The notes below the pieces were generated by a model, which worked only from the letters and a program-made list of their open reading frames with translations, made no database searches and was not told the origin of the DNA. Position numbers and translations under genes: made by a program. From Erysipelothrix sp. HDW6A (GTDB taxonomy: Bacteria > Bacillota_I > Bacilli_A > Erysipelotrichales > Erysipelotrichaceae), in NCBI RefSeq assembly GCF_011400295.1, contig NZ_CP049859.1:1178001-1242000 (forward strand): a DNA stretch of 64,000 nucleotides, given 5' to 3'. The stretch's first letter is position 1; each line of letters starts with the position of its first letter. Positions 52,859-60,845 of the stretch are shown here, one piece after another.

Positions 52859-54471
52859 ATAAACTATTAGAGATAATGATACATATATCGATTGTCGCTT
52901 CATTTACATCAGTTGCTATTTATTTACTAATTCTTATTTTCAAAAACAAAATAAGTGAGCAAATTAAATACAAACTTGCGATTGCCTCAATGATACTATT
53001 CATTTTGCCAATCACTCTTGTATTACCTCAGATAAAAACAGAACAAGTGCTGCATGTAGAACGTGTTAACGAAACAATAAATGCACCAGTTATTCAAAGT
53101 GAAATTAAAAAGCTTCCTAGTAATCAATTACCTATAAATACTGAAGAAGTCTATCACACAGAGTTAAATGCCTTTACACCGAGAAACATATACCTTTCTG
53201 TAAGCCTAGCATTAGTATTCACGACTCTAGCACGATACATTCTCATCTCATATAGACTTAGAAAGCTTGAAAATTCAATCGATTCAAGTTCTTATGAACT
53301 TGAGAATTCAAAGACCCAGATATTCTTCATTAATTCCACGATGAGTCCATTTGCCTTCGGTATTGTAAATAAGAAAATTTACATACCAAATAATCTAAAG
53401 AATCATTCAAATTTTGAATACTTACTTAAACATGAGATTATTCATACAAAACGATCTGACATGTTTATTAAAGTAATGGCTCAACTTATTTGTAATATTC
53501 ATTGGTTTAATCCTATTGTTTACTATTCGAAACATCAGCTTACAAATTTAATGGAGTCGTCTTGTGATGAAATCGTTGCAAGCGAGTTATCTAACATTGA
53601 GAAACGTGGTTATGCGGAATTGCTACTTGATGTGGCTACCCAATCATCAAACGATGGATACAGCCTAACACCTAGTTTTTCAATGAAACAGAAAAAAGTA
53701 ATTAAAAGAATGGAGAGGTTTATGAATCCAAAGAAACTATCAAAGAAATTAAAGTATATCGTATTAGTTGGAGCATTAATTTCAACTCTATGCATTGGTT
53801 TATTAACCCGTGGTTTAATACACGCAAATACACCACAGGAAGAAACAAATCCTGAAGTACTAACGCAACCAGAATCAGAACATAAAGAACCAGAGGATGA
53901 TCTTGTAGATGTTGTGGTAGAGGAACAAGTGTTGGAAGAGCCGAATCAGGAAAATCCAACACCATCTGAGCCTGTAGAAGAAGCACCTAAAGTTGAGATA
54001 GAAAAGACACCAGAAAAAGTTGTAGATAAGCCAGTTGCAACGACTCCTCAAAAAGAACCGGAAAAGAAACCAGAAGTTGTGCTGAGCTTCCGCTCTCCAC
54101 TAGGTGATGATTCATATGTGCTCTGTATGTATGGATGTTACCCAGGGCACCAAGGAGTAGATTTCTCCTACAATAATTCCGAAGCTGTAGATATGCCTAT
54201 TTATGCAATAGAAAGTGGCAAAGTTATTGAGAGTGCCTTTGCAAATGGGGGTGAAGGAAACTACATAACAATACTTCACGCGAATGGATACAAATCGGTC
54301 TACACTCATATGGCTAATGTTTCTGGATTAACCGTTGGTACACAAGTGAATAAAGGTACTCGTGTTGGTAGTGTAGGAATGACGGGAGCAACTACATATC
54401 CACATGTGCATTTAGAAATTATTGACGCATCAGGAACAAAACTGAATGCGATAGATCTTATTAAAAATTAA
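52855..54471 (+). CDS. M56 membrane protease fused to an M23 (LytM-type) peptidase domain
   Basis: A 538-residue fusion. Residues 1-320 are a BlaR1/MecR1-type M56 metalloprotease: three membrane segments, the cytoplasmic zinc motif HEIIH (193-197) with SSCDEIVA downstream, then a fourth membrane segment near 297-317. An acidic, Pro/Glu-rich linker (about 325-410) follows. Residues 415-538 form an M23 domain with all catalytic residues: His432 and Asp436 in GHQGVD, His485, and His517/His519 in HVH. In BlaR1 the outer domain is a penicillin-binding sensor; here it is a wall endopeptidase. ATG 52855 overlaps the repressor gene. Confidence 0.9.
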   Translation: MNKLLEIMIHISIVASFTSVAIYLLILIFKNKISEQIKYKLAIASMILFILPITLVLPQIKTEQVLHVERVNETINAPVIQSEIKKLPSNQLPINTEEVYHTELNAFTPRNIYLSVSLALVFTTLARYILISYRLRKLENSIDSSSYELENSKTQIFFINSTMSPFAFGIVNKKIYIPNNLKNHSNFEYLLKHEIIHTKRSDMFIKVMAQLICNIHWFNPIVYYSKHQLTNLMESSCDEIVASELSNIEKRGYAELLLDVATQSSNDGYSLTPSFSMKQKKVIKRMERFMNPKKLSKKLKYIVLVGALISTLCIGLLTRGLIHANTPQEETNPEVLTQPESEHKEPEDDLVDVVVEEQVLEEPNQENPTPSEPVEEAPKVEIEKTPEKVVDKPVATTPQKEPEKKPEVVLSFRSPLGDDSYVLCMYGCYPGHQGVDFSYNNSEAVDMPIYAIESGKVIESAFANGGEGNYITILHANGYKSVYTHMANVSGLTVGTQVNKGTRVGSVGMTGATTYPHVHLEIIDASGTKLNAIDLIKN

Positions 54472-54476
54472 AAGAC

Positions 54477-54507
54477 TGCCTATAGACATATGTTCTATAG
54501 GCATTTT
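54477..54507 (+). terminator. Terminator of the blaI / M56-M23 operon
   Basis: TGCCTATAGA (54477-54486) pairs with TCTATAGGCA (54494-54503), followed by TTTTC. The next promoter lies about 85 bases downstream in AT-rich sequence with no visible gene. Confidence 0.85.
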
Positions 54508-54589
54508 CATGAATTTGTCTCCAGAATATGGTAATATATAGAAGAATTGTTACGTAAAAAGAGCAATCATAATTAATAATATAATTTAC

Positions 54590-54618
54590 TAGACAAGGTT
54601 ATGCTAATAAGTTATAAT
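54590..54618 (+). promoter_or_regulatory. Promoter of rplU-prp-rpmA
   Basis: TAGACA (54590-54595), a 17-base spacer and TATAAT (54613-54618) would start transcription near 54625, leaving a leader of about 113 bases. Confidence 0.75.
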
Positions 54619-54624
54619 ATTAAA

Positions 54625-54737
54625 GCATTAAAAGGCGTAAGTTGCATGTCCAATCGACATACAACCGCACAGATAAGGTTAAAGTGATTCAATCCACCTT
54701 ATATGGCGAGTCTTATGGCAAAAGAAGGAGGTGTACT
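54625..54737 (+). ncRNA. L21-type ribosomal protein leader
   Basis: The leader between the promoter and rplU can fold into two hairpins: GTTG.ATGTC with GACAT.CAAC (about 54640-54665), and ATAAGGT with ACCTTAT (about 54673-54702). A GGCGAGTCTTATGGC segment follows just before the SD. Firmicute rplU operons carry an autoregulatory L21 leader with this placement and size. I assign it on position and foldability; a covariance search would settle it. Confidence 0.6.
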
Positions 54738-55052
54738 ATGTACGCAATTATTGAAACTGGTGGAAAACAAATCCTTGTTGAAAAAGGTCAAACTATCTTT
54801 GTTGAGAAGTTAGATGTTCAAGAAGGTGAAGAAGTCGTATTTGATACAGTTGTTGCTGTTAAAAACCGTACTTTAAAAGTTGGGGCTCCATATGTAAAAG
54901 GTGCTACAGTTACTGCTAAAGTTGAAAAACAAGGTAAAGGCAAGAAAATCACAATTTTCAAATATGTATCTAAAAAAGGTTCAACACGTAAAAAACAAGG
55001 TCATCGTCAACCTTATACACGTTTAGTTGTTGAAGATATTATCTCAGGATAA
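54738..55052 (+). CDS. rplU: 50S ribosomal protein L21
   Basis: A structural protein of the large subunit that binds 23S rRNA. The 104-residue protein has the standard opening [10 protein letters not shown], the [13 protein letters not shown] strand, and the C-terminal KKITIFKY and [15 protein letters not shown] rRNA-binding part. The ATG at 54738 has SD AAGGAGG; a longer in-frame start at 54642 would run through the leader and give an atypical N-terminus. rplU-prp-rpmA is the conserved Firmicute order. Confidence 0.98.
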   Translation: MYAIIETGGKQILVEKGQTIFVEKLDVQEGEEVVFDTVVAVKNRTLKVGAPYVKGATVTAKVEKQGKGKKITIFKYVSKKGSTRKKQGHRQPYTRLVVEDIISG

Positions 55053-55053
55053 T

Positions 55054-55374
55054 ATGATTACCGTTGATATTACGACAAAAGATGGTGTATATCGTCATCT
55101 CAAAGCAAGTGGACATGCTTATTCTGGTGAACCAGGATTTGATTTGGTCTGTGCTGGTGTGAGCTCTGTATTAACAGGTGCTTTAAATGGATTTGATACA
55201 TTAGATGATACAGTTGAAGTGTCATTAACTTCAGAACCACTTGTCGAAATCAATATAAAAAATGAAAATACATTAAATCAAAAACTCTTTGAATTTCTAC
55301 TTATTCAATTAAAAACAATTGAATTTAGTAATTCAGAATACATTACAATAAACGAAAAGGAGGATGTACGATGA
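55054..55374 (+). CDS. prp: Ribosomal-processing cysteine protease Prp
   Basis: Removes the N-terminal extension of ribosomal protein L27, encoded next. The 106-residue protein has the catalytic pair His21 (in ASGHAYSG) and Cys33 (in DLVCAGVS), matching the His22/Cys34 arrangement of the S. aureus enzyme. The ATG at 55054 follows the rplU stop by one base; a longer start inside rplU is rejected. It overlaps rpmA by four bases (ATGA). The substrate's extension is visible in the neighbouring gene, which strongly supports the assignment. Confidence 0.95.
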   Translation: MITVDITTKDGVYRHLKASGHAYSGEPGFDLVCAGVSSVLTGALNGFDTLDDTVEVSLTSEPLVEINIKNENTLNQKLFEFLLIQLKTIEFSNSEYITINEKEDVR

Positions 55375-55655
55375 AATTCTTATTAGATATTCAACTATTC
55401 GCTTCGAAAAAGGGAGTTGGATCAACAAAGAACGGTCGTGATTCACATTCAAAACGTCTTGGCTCAAAAGCTGCAGATGGTGAAAACGTATCAGCTGGTT
55501 CAATTCTATATCGTCAACGTGGTACAAAAATTCACCCAGGAACTAATGTAGGTCGTGGTGGTGATGACACGTTATTCGCTAAAGTCGATGGCGTTGTTAA
55601 ATTCGAACGTATTGCAAAAGGTCGCAAGTGCGTTTCAGTTTATCCAGTTGCTTAA
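55371..55655 (+). CDS. rpmA: 50S ribosomal protein L27 with cleavable N-terminal extension
   Basis: L27 reaches towards the peptidyl-transferase centre. The 94-residue precursor begins [11 protein letters not shown] followed by SKKG, i.e. an 11-residue leader ending in the LFA/SKKG junction, comparable to the staphylococcal LNLQFFA/SKKG site cut by Prp. The mature part has the typical [16 protein letters not shown] and RGTKIHPG segments. SD AAAGGAGG. An intrinsic terminator follows. Uncleaved L27 would block the ribosome active site, so processing by Prp is expected to be essential. Confidence 0.97.
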   Translation: MKFLLDIQLFASKKGVGSTKNGRDSHSKRLGSKAADGENVSAGSILYRQRGTKIHPGTNVGRGGDDTLFAKVDGVVKFERIAKGRKCVSVYPVA

Positions 55656-55660
55656 TACAG

Positions 55661-55686
55661 AATCCCCAGTTATTGGGGATTTTTCA
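55661..55686 (+). terminator. Terminator after rpmA
   Basis: AATCCCC (55661-55667) pairs with GGGGATT (55675-55681), followed by TTTC. The obgE SD lies just downstream, so read-through into obgE is plausible. Confidence 0.7.
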
Positions 55687-55702
55687 TTGAAAGGATGATG
55701 CT

Positions 55703-56986
55703 ATGTTTGTAGATCGCGTTAAAATAAAACTAATTGCTGGTGATGGTGGCGATGGAATGGCGTCTTTCCGTCGCGAAGCTTATGTTCCTATGGGAGGTCC
55801 ATATGGTGGCGATGGCGGTAAAGGTGCTGACATCATTTTTGTTGCGGATTCACACAAGTCCACCTTGCTTGATTTACGATATAATCGTGTCATCAAAGGA
55901 ACTCATGGACAAGCTGGTAAAAATAAAAAAATGCATGGCCGTGGTGCCGAGGATATTATTCTTAAAGTTCCGGTGGGAACCGTTGTTACTGATGTTGAGA
56001 AAGACATTGTTATTGCTGACTTGACACGTCATGGACAACGTGAAGTAATTGCTTATGGTGGTCGTGGGGGTCGTGGTAACACACGTTTCGCAACTCCTAA
56101 TAATCCTGCTCCGCACTATGCAGAAAAAGGTGAACTAGGGCAAGAAATCGAAGTTGAGATTGAACTTAAATTGCTTGCTGACGTTGGTATTGTTGGTTTC
56201 CCATCAGTTGGTAAATCAACACTTCTATCAGTAATAACAAGAGCTAAACCAGAGGTTGCTGATTATCATTTCACAACTATTGTTCCAAATTTAGGAATTG
56301 CTGAGACCAAAGATGGTCGTTCATTTGCTGTGGCAGATATGCCAGGACTTATTGAAGATGCTCACTTAGGAAAAGGTTTAGGTCATGTTTTCTTAAAACA
56401 CATTGAACGTACACGAGTACTTATTCATGTGGTTGATATGGGTGCTGAAGACGGTCGTGATCCTCTTGAGGATTATGAACAAATTCTCCATGAGTTATCT
56501 CGCTATGACGAAAAACTTATGAAGAAACCAATGGTGGTAGTCGCAAATAAAATGGATTTAGATATTGCGGCAAGTAATCTTGAACGTTTCAAAGAACGTT
56601 ACCCAGAGGTTGAAGTATTTGAACTTATTACCATGGTAGGAGAAGGTGTTGATTCACTTCTCTATCGTGTAGCAGATATACTTGATGAACATGTTGAAGA
56701 TATTGTTACAGAACAAAGTCAAACAGTTGTTTATAAGTATGAAGCACCTAAACGTAACTTTGATATCGAAAGAATTAATCAAAATACTTGGCGTGTTGTT
56801 GGTGATCTTGTTGAGAGAACTTTCCGTCAATTTGACTTTGAAGATGAAGCGTCATCAATACAATTTGGTATCGCCATGAAGCGATATGGTGTTGATCAAG
56901 CACTTCGTGATGAAGGTGTAAAAGACGGTGACACGATAATTCTTAACGATGTACAATTTATTTTTGATGAAGGTATGGTAGAATAA
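55703..56986 (+). CDS. obgE: Obg-family GTPase
   Basis: An essential GTPase in 50S assembly and stress signalling. The 427-residue protein has three domains. The first is the glycine-rich Obg fold (residues 1-158, with GGPYGGDGGKG). The second is the G domain with GFPSVGKSTLLS (from about 165), DMPGLIEDA and NKMD. The third is the C-terminal OCT domain typical of Gram-positive Obg. SD AAAGGATGA. Position after rpmA is conserved across bacteria. Confidence 0.97.
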   Translation: MFVDRVKIKLIAGDGGDGMASFRREAYVPMGGPYGGDGGKGADIIFVADSHKSTLLDLRYNRVIKGTHGQAGKNKKMHGRGAEDIILKVPVGTVVTDVEKDIVIADLTRHGQREVIAYGGRGGRGNTRFATPNNPAPHYAEKGELGQEIEVEIELKLLADVGIVGFPSVGKSTLLSVITRAKPEVADYHFTTIVPNLGIAETKDGRSFAVADMPGLIEDAHLGKGLGHVFLKHIERTRVLIHVVDMGAEDGRDPLEDYEQILHELSRYDEKLMKKPMVVVANKMDLDIAASNLERFKERYPEVEVFELITMVGEGVDSLLYRVADILDEHVEDIVTEQSQTVVYKYEAPKRNFDIERINQNTWRVVGDLVERTFRQFDFEDEASSIQFGIAMKRYGVDQALRDEGVKDGDTIILNDVQFIFDEGMVE

Positions 56987-57000
56987 GAACAGGTGATATT

Positions 57001-57582
57001 ATGATTGCATATATTTCTGGAACAGTTGCTGATGTTGGACTTGATTATCTCGTAGTAGATAATCAGGGCATTGGCTATCAAATTTTCTATCCAAGACCTG
57101 AAACAATTAAACAAAATGAAACGATTGTTATTCACACATACCAACATGTCCGTGAAGACGCCATCGTTCTTTTTGGCTTCGAAAATAAGCAAGAGCTATC
57201 TGTATTTATGCAGTTAATCAGTGTGAAAGGAGTTGGACCTAAGACAGGTCTAGCTATTCTTAGCAAGTCAAGTTCAGACGAACTGATTCGTGCTGTAGAT
57301 CAAGAAGATATTGCTTATTTGAAAAAACTACCAGGTATTGGTGCTAAAACTGCTTCTCAAATTTTACTTGATCTACGAGGGAAATTTGTGGCAGACACAA
57401 GTCAGAAGGCAAGTAAAGTTTCTCCTGTTGTTGATGAAGCATTACAAGCTCTTATTGACTTAGGTTTTAAACGCAATGAAGTTAATTCGATAAAGAACGA
57501 ATTGAGCCTTGATTCCAATTCAGAGCTTTCGGAATTAATTAGAAAAGGGTTACAATTACTGAATTCAAGAAAGAGGGGATAA
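57001..57582 (+). CDS. ruvA: Holliday junction helicase subunit RuvA
   Basis: Binds the four-way junction and loads RuvB for branch migration. The 193-residue protein has an N-terminal OB fold, two helix-hairpin-helix motifs (ISVKGVGPKTGL and LPGIGAKTASQ) that grip junction DNA, and a C-terminal domain III (EALQALIDLGFKRNEV) that contacts RuvB. SD ACAGGTGA. ruvB starts three bases after its stop. Length is typical. It functions in recombinational repair together with RecG, encoded at the end of the window. Confidence 0.97.
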   Translation: MIAYISGTVADVGLDYLVVDNQGIGYQIFYPRPETIKQNETIVIHTYQHVREDAIVLFGFENKQELSVFMQLISVKGVGPKTGLAILSKSSSDELIRAVDQEDIAYLKKLPGIGAKTASQILLDLRGKFVADTSQKASKVSPVVDEALQALIDLGFKRNEVNSIKNELSLDSNSELSELIRKGLQLLNSRKRG

Positions 57583-57585
57583 TTG

Positions 57586-58596
57586 ATGGAAAGAATCGTA
57601 TCAGCTGATAATGTAGATAATCAAACAGATTATGAAACATCATTACGACCTGCAACTCTTGATGAGTATATAGGACAGTATGCATTAAAAGATAATCTAA
57701 GAATCTTTATTGAGGCTGCTAAAAATCGTAATGAAACGCTTGATCATTTACTTTTTTATGGACCACCAGGTCTTGGTAAAACGACTTTAGCGTACATTAT
57801 TGCTCATGAAATGGGGACAGGTATCAAAGTTACCAGTGGCCCTAGTATTGAGCGTAGTGGGGATTTAGCGGCCATATTATCAAGTTTAGAACCAGGAGAT
57901 GTTCTCTTTATTGATGAAATCCATCGGATACCTAAAGTTGTTGAAGAGGTTCTTTATCCTGCAATGGAAGACTTTACACTCGATCTAGTTGTCGGAAAAG
58001 ATTCTTCGACACGCAGTATTCAAATAGATCTTCCGCCATTTACTCTTGTGGGAGCTACTACACGTGCTGGTGATTTATCTAGTCCACTACGTGATCGATT
58101 TGGTATTATTTCTAAACTTGAATATTATTCTCAAGATGAACTTGAGACAATCGTTGCGCGTACAGGACGCGTTATGGATACTGAGATTAATAAAGATGCT
58201 GTTGTAGAAATCGCTCGTCGCTCACGTGGAACACCGCGTATTGCGAACAGGCTTTTTAGGCGTGTTCGTGACTTTGCACAGGTTCTTAATGATAATTTAG
58301 TTGATTTGAATATTACCCAACATGCTCTTGATAAACTTAAAGTTGACAGCTTAGGTTTAGATGATGTCGATATTCGTTATCTCAAAGGTATTATTGAACG
58401 TTTTAATGGAGGTCCTGTTGGTCTTGAAGCACTAGCAGCATCTATTTCAGAAGAAACGATGACTTTAGAAGACGTTTACGAACCGTATTTATTACAATTA
58501 GGATTTATTAATAGAACACCAAGAGGTAGAGTTGCAACTGAAAAGGCATACCAACATCTTAAAATTGATGTTCAGCAATTTTTATTTGAGGAGTAG
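57586..58596 (+). CDS. ruvB: Holliday junction branch migration ATPase RuvB
   Basis: A hexameric AAA+ motor that pumps DNA through RuvA-bound junctions. The 336-residue protein has the opening [12 protein letters not shown], Walker [11 protein letters not shown] near residues 59-68, Walker B FIDEIHR, sensor GATTRAG, and the arginine finger region LRDRFG. A C-terminal winged helix carries RTPRGR. The ATG at 57586 has SD AGAGGGG; a TTG one codon upstream is also in frame but less likely. murG follows three bases after the stop. Confidence 0.97.
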   Translation: MERIVSADNVDNQTDYETSLRPATLDEYIGQYALKDNLRIFIEAAKNRNETLDHLLFYGPPGLGKTTLAYIIAHEMGTGIKVTSGPSIERSGDLAAILSSLEPGDVLFIDEIHRIPKVVEEVLYPAMEDFTLDLVVGKDSSTRSIQIDLPPFTLVGATTRAGDLSSPLRDRFGIISKLEYYSQDELETIVARTGRVMDTEINKDAVVEIARRSRGTPRIANRLFRRVRDFAQVLNDNLVDLNITQHALDKLKVDSLGLDDVDIRYLKGIIERFNGGPVGLEALAASISEETMTLEDVYEPYLLQLGFINRTPRGRVATEKAYQHLKIDVQQFLFEE

Positions 58597-58599
58597 ATT

Positions 58600-59679
58600 A
58601 TGAAAATTTGTGTAGTTACAGGCGGTAGTGGGGGACATATTTATCCTGCTATTACATTCGCAGATACCATGAAGGCACGCGGTCATGATGTTGTCTTTAT
58701 CGGTAATGATCATAAAATGGAATCATGGATCGTTCCCGATGCAGGATATCCTTTTTTAGCGATTCATAATCAAGGTCTTCAAGGAAGTAAAATCGATAAA
58801 ATTAAGGCTGTTTTATCTCAGTTTAAAGCTATTAAAATGGCTAAAAAACATTTACAAACACTAAAACCTGATGTAGTTGTTGCATTTGGTGGTTATGTTA
58901 GTGCACCCGTCTCATTTGCAGCAAGTAAACTACATATTCCACTTATTCTTCATGAACAAAACGCCTTTCCAGGTAAAGCTAATAAAATGGTAGCTGGACG
59001 AGCTCAAGCAATTATTACATGTTATGAGGAAGCCTTTAAAGGCATGGATAAAGTTCATTATTTAGGAAATCCTCGTGCTTCATTAATTCATGAAGTCATT
59101 GATTCTAAAGATGAAATAAAAAGACTTGGACTTAAAGAGGATTTACCTATTGTATTATGTGTAATGGGCTCACAAGGATCAACATCAATGAATGATAAAT
59201 TCAAGAAATATGTTCAAAATTTTAATGATGATTCTTATCAAGTAATTATTACTACTGGACCATTAAATATCGAATCATTTAAAAAAGACTTAGGTGAAGT
59301 TCATGAAAATGTGGTTGTTACTGGTTTTGTTGATCAAAAGGCTTTACTTCCAGTACTTTCGTTGATTGTTTGTAGGTCTGGAGCATCAACAATTGCAGAG
59401 ATTCAATCATTTGGAATTCCTTCACTTTTAATACCAAGTCCTCACGTTGCTAATAACCATCAATTCTATAATGCTAAGTCATTATTTGATAAAGATGCTT
59501 GCGCGATGATTGAAGAAAAGGATATTCATGACACTACGTTAAACACAATGATACCGGAATTGTTATTTGATAAAGAACATCTTAATATCATTGCTTATAA
59601 TGTCAAAGAATTAGCGACACCTAATGCAGCAAACGATATAGCAGAGCTTGTTGAAAAGGTGGTGAGTGCTTGTGTATGA
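58600..59679 (+). CDS. murG: UDP-GlcNAc:lipid I N-acetylglucosaminyltransferase
   Basis: Adds GlcNAc to lipid I at the inner membrane face to make lipid II, the last cytoplasmic step of peptidoglycan synthesis. The 359-residue GT-B protein has the N-terminal glycine loop TGGSGGHIYPA (residues 7-17) and the FGGYVSAP loop. The acceptor-binding HEQNAFPGKANK segment is near residue 128, and a C-terminal UDP-GlcNAc site includes CRSGASTIAE. SD GAGGAG. It overlaps divIB, pairing wall synthesis with division as in other Firmicutes. Confidence 0.97.
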   Translation: MKICVVTGGSGGHIYPAITFADTMKARGHDVVFIGNDHKMESWIVPDAGYPFLAIHNQGLQGSKIDKIKAVLSQFKAIKMAKKHLQTLKPDVVVAFGGYVSAPVSFAASKLHIPLILHEQNAFPGKANKMVAGRAQAIITCYEEAFKGMDKVHYLGNPRASLIHEVIDSKDEIKRLGLKEDLPIVLCVMGSQGSTSMNDKFKKYVQNFNDDSYQVIITTGPLNIESFKKDLGEVHENVVVTGFVDQKALLPVLSLIVCRSGASTIAEIQSFGIPSLLIPSPHVANNHQFYNAKSLFDKDACAMIEEKDIHDTTLNTMIPELLFDKEHLNIIAYNVKELATPNAANDIAELVEKVVSACV

Positions 59680-60466
59680 TGAGAACTACGGAACTGATTC
59701 AATGACACATGTTAAAACTTCGATTAAGAAACGCAAGAAAAACGAACGACGTCGAAAAAGACGAATCGTTTATCGTCGTCTTTTCAAAATTTTAATCATT
59801 GTAGCAATAATCACAGGAATGTACTATTTTGACAAAAGCGACATGACTCGAATTCGTCAAGTACGTATTACCGGAAACTCTACTGTTCCCGAAAGTGAAA
59901 TAGTTGAAAAGTTAAATTTACACGTTGGAAAGCGACTTATTACACACCTTCCATTTACTTTGAATTCCAAAGCATCTTCCTTGATTGGGGTTGACACAAT
60001 CGATACAAGTATTTATTATAGACAAGGTATTGTTAATGTTGTTATCCATGAAAAAAAGGTTGTTGGCTATACTCGTGGTGAAGTAACGCAGTTACTCTAT
60101 GAGGACGGATCAAAGAGGGAAGTAACCCCAGATACTCTGCATTCAATTAACGGAGTTCCCTTATTTATTGGGTTAAAGGAAGAGTTACTTAATAAAGATA
60201 ACCTTAATATTTTCGCAAAATTAGATAGTGAAGTTTTGTATTCTATTTCAGAGGTTCATTCAACGCCTTCTAAATATGATGAAACTTTACTTAAATTAGT
60301 TATGAATAACAATTATTATGTATTTTCTAGGATCAAAGATTTACCATTGTTGAAAGATTATGCTAGTATTATAGAGAGAGCACCTAAAGAAAACAGGTGT
60401 ATCTATTTTCTAGAATATGGTCCTAACGAAGACTCTCAAACGGTAAATACTGGACCGTGTGAATAA
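59672..60466 (+). CDS. divIB: Cell division protein DivIB/FtsQ
   Basis: A bitopic division protein that links FtsL/DivIC with septal wall synthesis. The product, about 264 residues, has a highly basic cytoplasmic N-terminus (IKKRKKNERRRKRR), one membrane segment near residues 37-53, and a POTRA domain (IRQVRITGNSTVPESEIVEKL in part). A beta domain follows. GTG at 59672 is nine bases after AAGGTGG and overlaps the murG stop by eight bases; ATG at 59702 is an alternative start. Sequence is poorly conserved, as is usual for the family. Confidence 0.9.
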   Translation: MYDENYGTDSMTHVKTSIKKRKKNERRRKRRIVYRRLFKILIIVAIITGMYYFDKSDMTRIRQVRITGNSTVPESEIVEKLNLHVGKRLITHLPFTLNSKASSLIGVDTIDTSIYYRQGIVNVVIHEKKVVGYTRGEVTQLLYEDGSKREVTPDTLHSINGVPLFIGLKEELLNKDNLNIFAKLDSEVLYSISEVHSTPSKYDETLLKLVMNNNYYVFSRIKDLPLLKDYASIIERAPKENRCIYFLEYGPNEDSQTVNTGPCE

Positions 60467-60485
60467 AATATAAGGAGGAGAGAAT

Positions 60486-60845
60486 ATGGCGATTGAAAAA
60501 ATGAATGAATTTGGAAAGATTTCTGTTTCCAATGATGCGATCGCAATGCTAGCTGGTGGTGTCATAACTGAAAGTTATGGTGTTGTTGGAATGGCTTCTC
60601 AGCAAGTATTTAAAGACGGACTCGTCGAATTATTAAAAGGTGAAAACTTTTCTAAAGGTGTCATCGTTCGTAACGGTGAAGAAGGATATGAACTTGATGT
60701 TTATATCATTGTAAGTTATAACGTTAAAATTTCAGAAGTTGTTTTAGAAGTGCAAAAGAAAGCGAAATATATGCTTGAAAAATCATTGGAGCAAAAAATA
60801 AATGCTATTAATGTCTTTGTTCAAGGTATTAAGGTTATGAAGTAA
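60486..60845 (+). CDS. Asp23/Gls24-family envelope stress protein (YloU-like)
   Basis: A 119-residue member of the Asp23/Gls24 (DUF322) family. It contains the usual opening EFGKISVSNDAIAMLAGG and the ITESYGVVGMAS segment. It also has the amphipathic region YELDVYIIVSYNVKI, followed by a helical VLEVQKKAKYMLEK stretch. In B. subtilis the equivalent YloU gene sits directly before yloV (fakA), exactly as here: the ATG of fakA overlaps its stop. The precise function is unresolved; relatives affect envelope stress. SD AAGGAGGAG is ideal. Confidence 0.93.
   Translation: MAIEKMNEFGKISVSNDAIAMLAGGVITESYGVVGMASQQVFKDGLVELLKGENFSKGVIVRNGEEGYELDVYIIVSYNVKISEVVLEVQKKAKYMLEKSLEQKINAINVFVQGIKVMK

Noticed and set aside
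52432-54471. Classical beta-lactam resistance locus
   Set aside because: There is no beta-lactamase or PBP2a-type gene nearby, and the sensor domain is an M23 peptidase rather than a penicillin-binding domain.
54642-54737. Longer N-terminus for L21 starting at 54642
   Set aside because: It would translate the structured leader and give an atypical L21; ATG 54738 has a strong SD and the family start.
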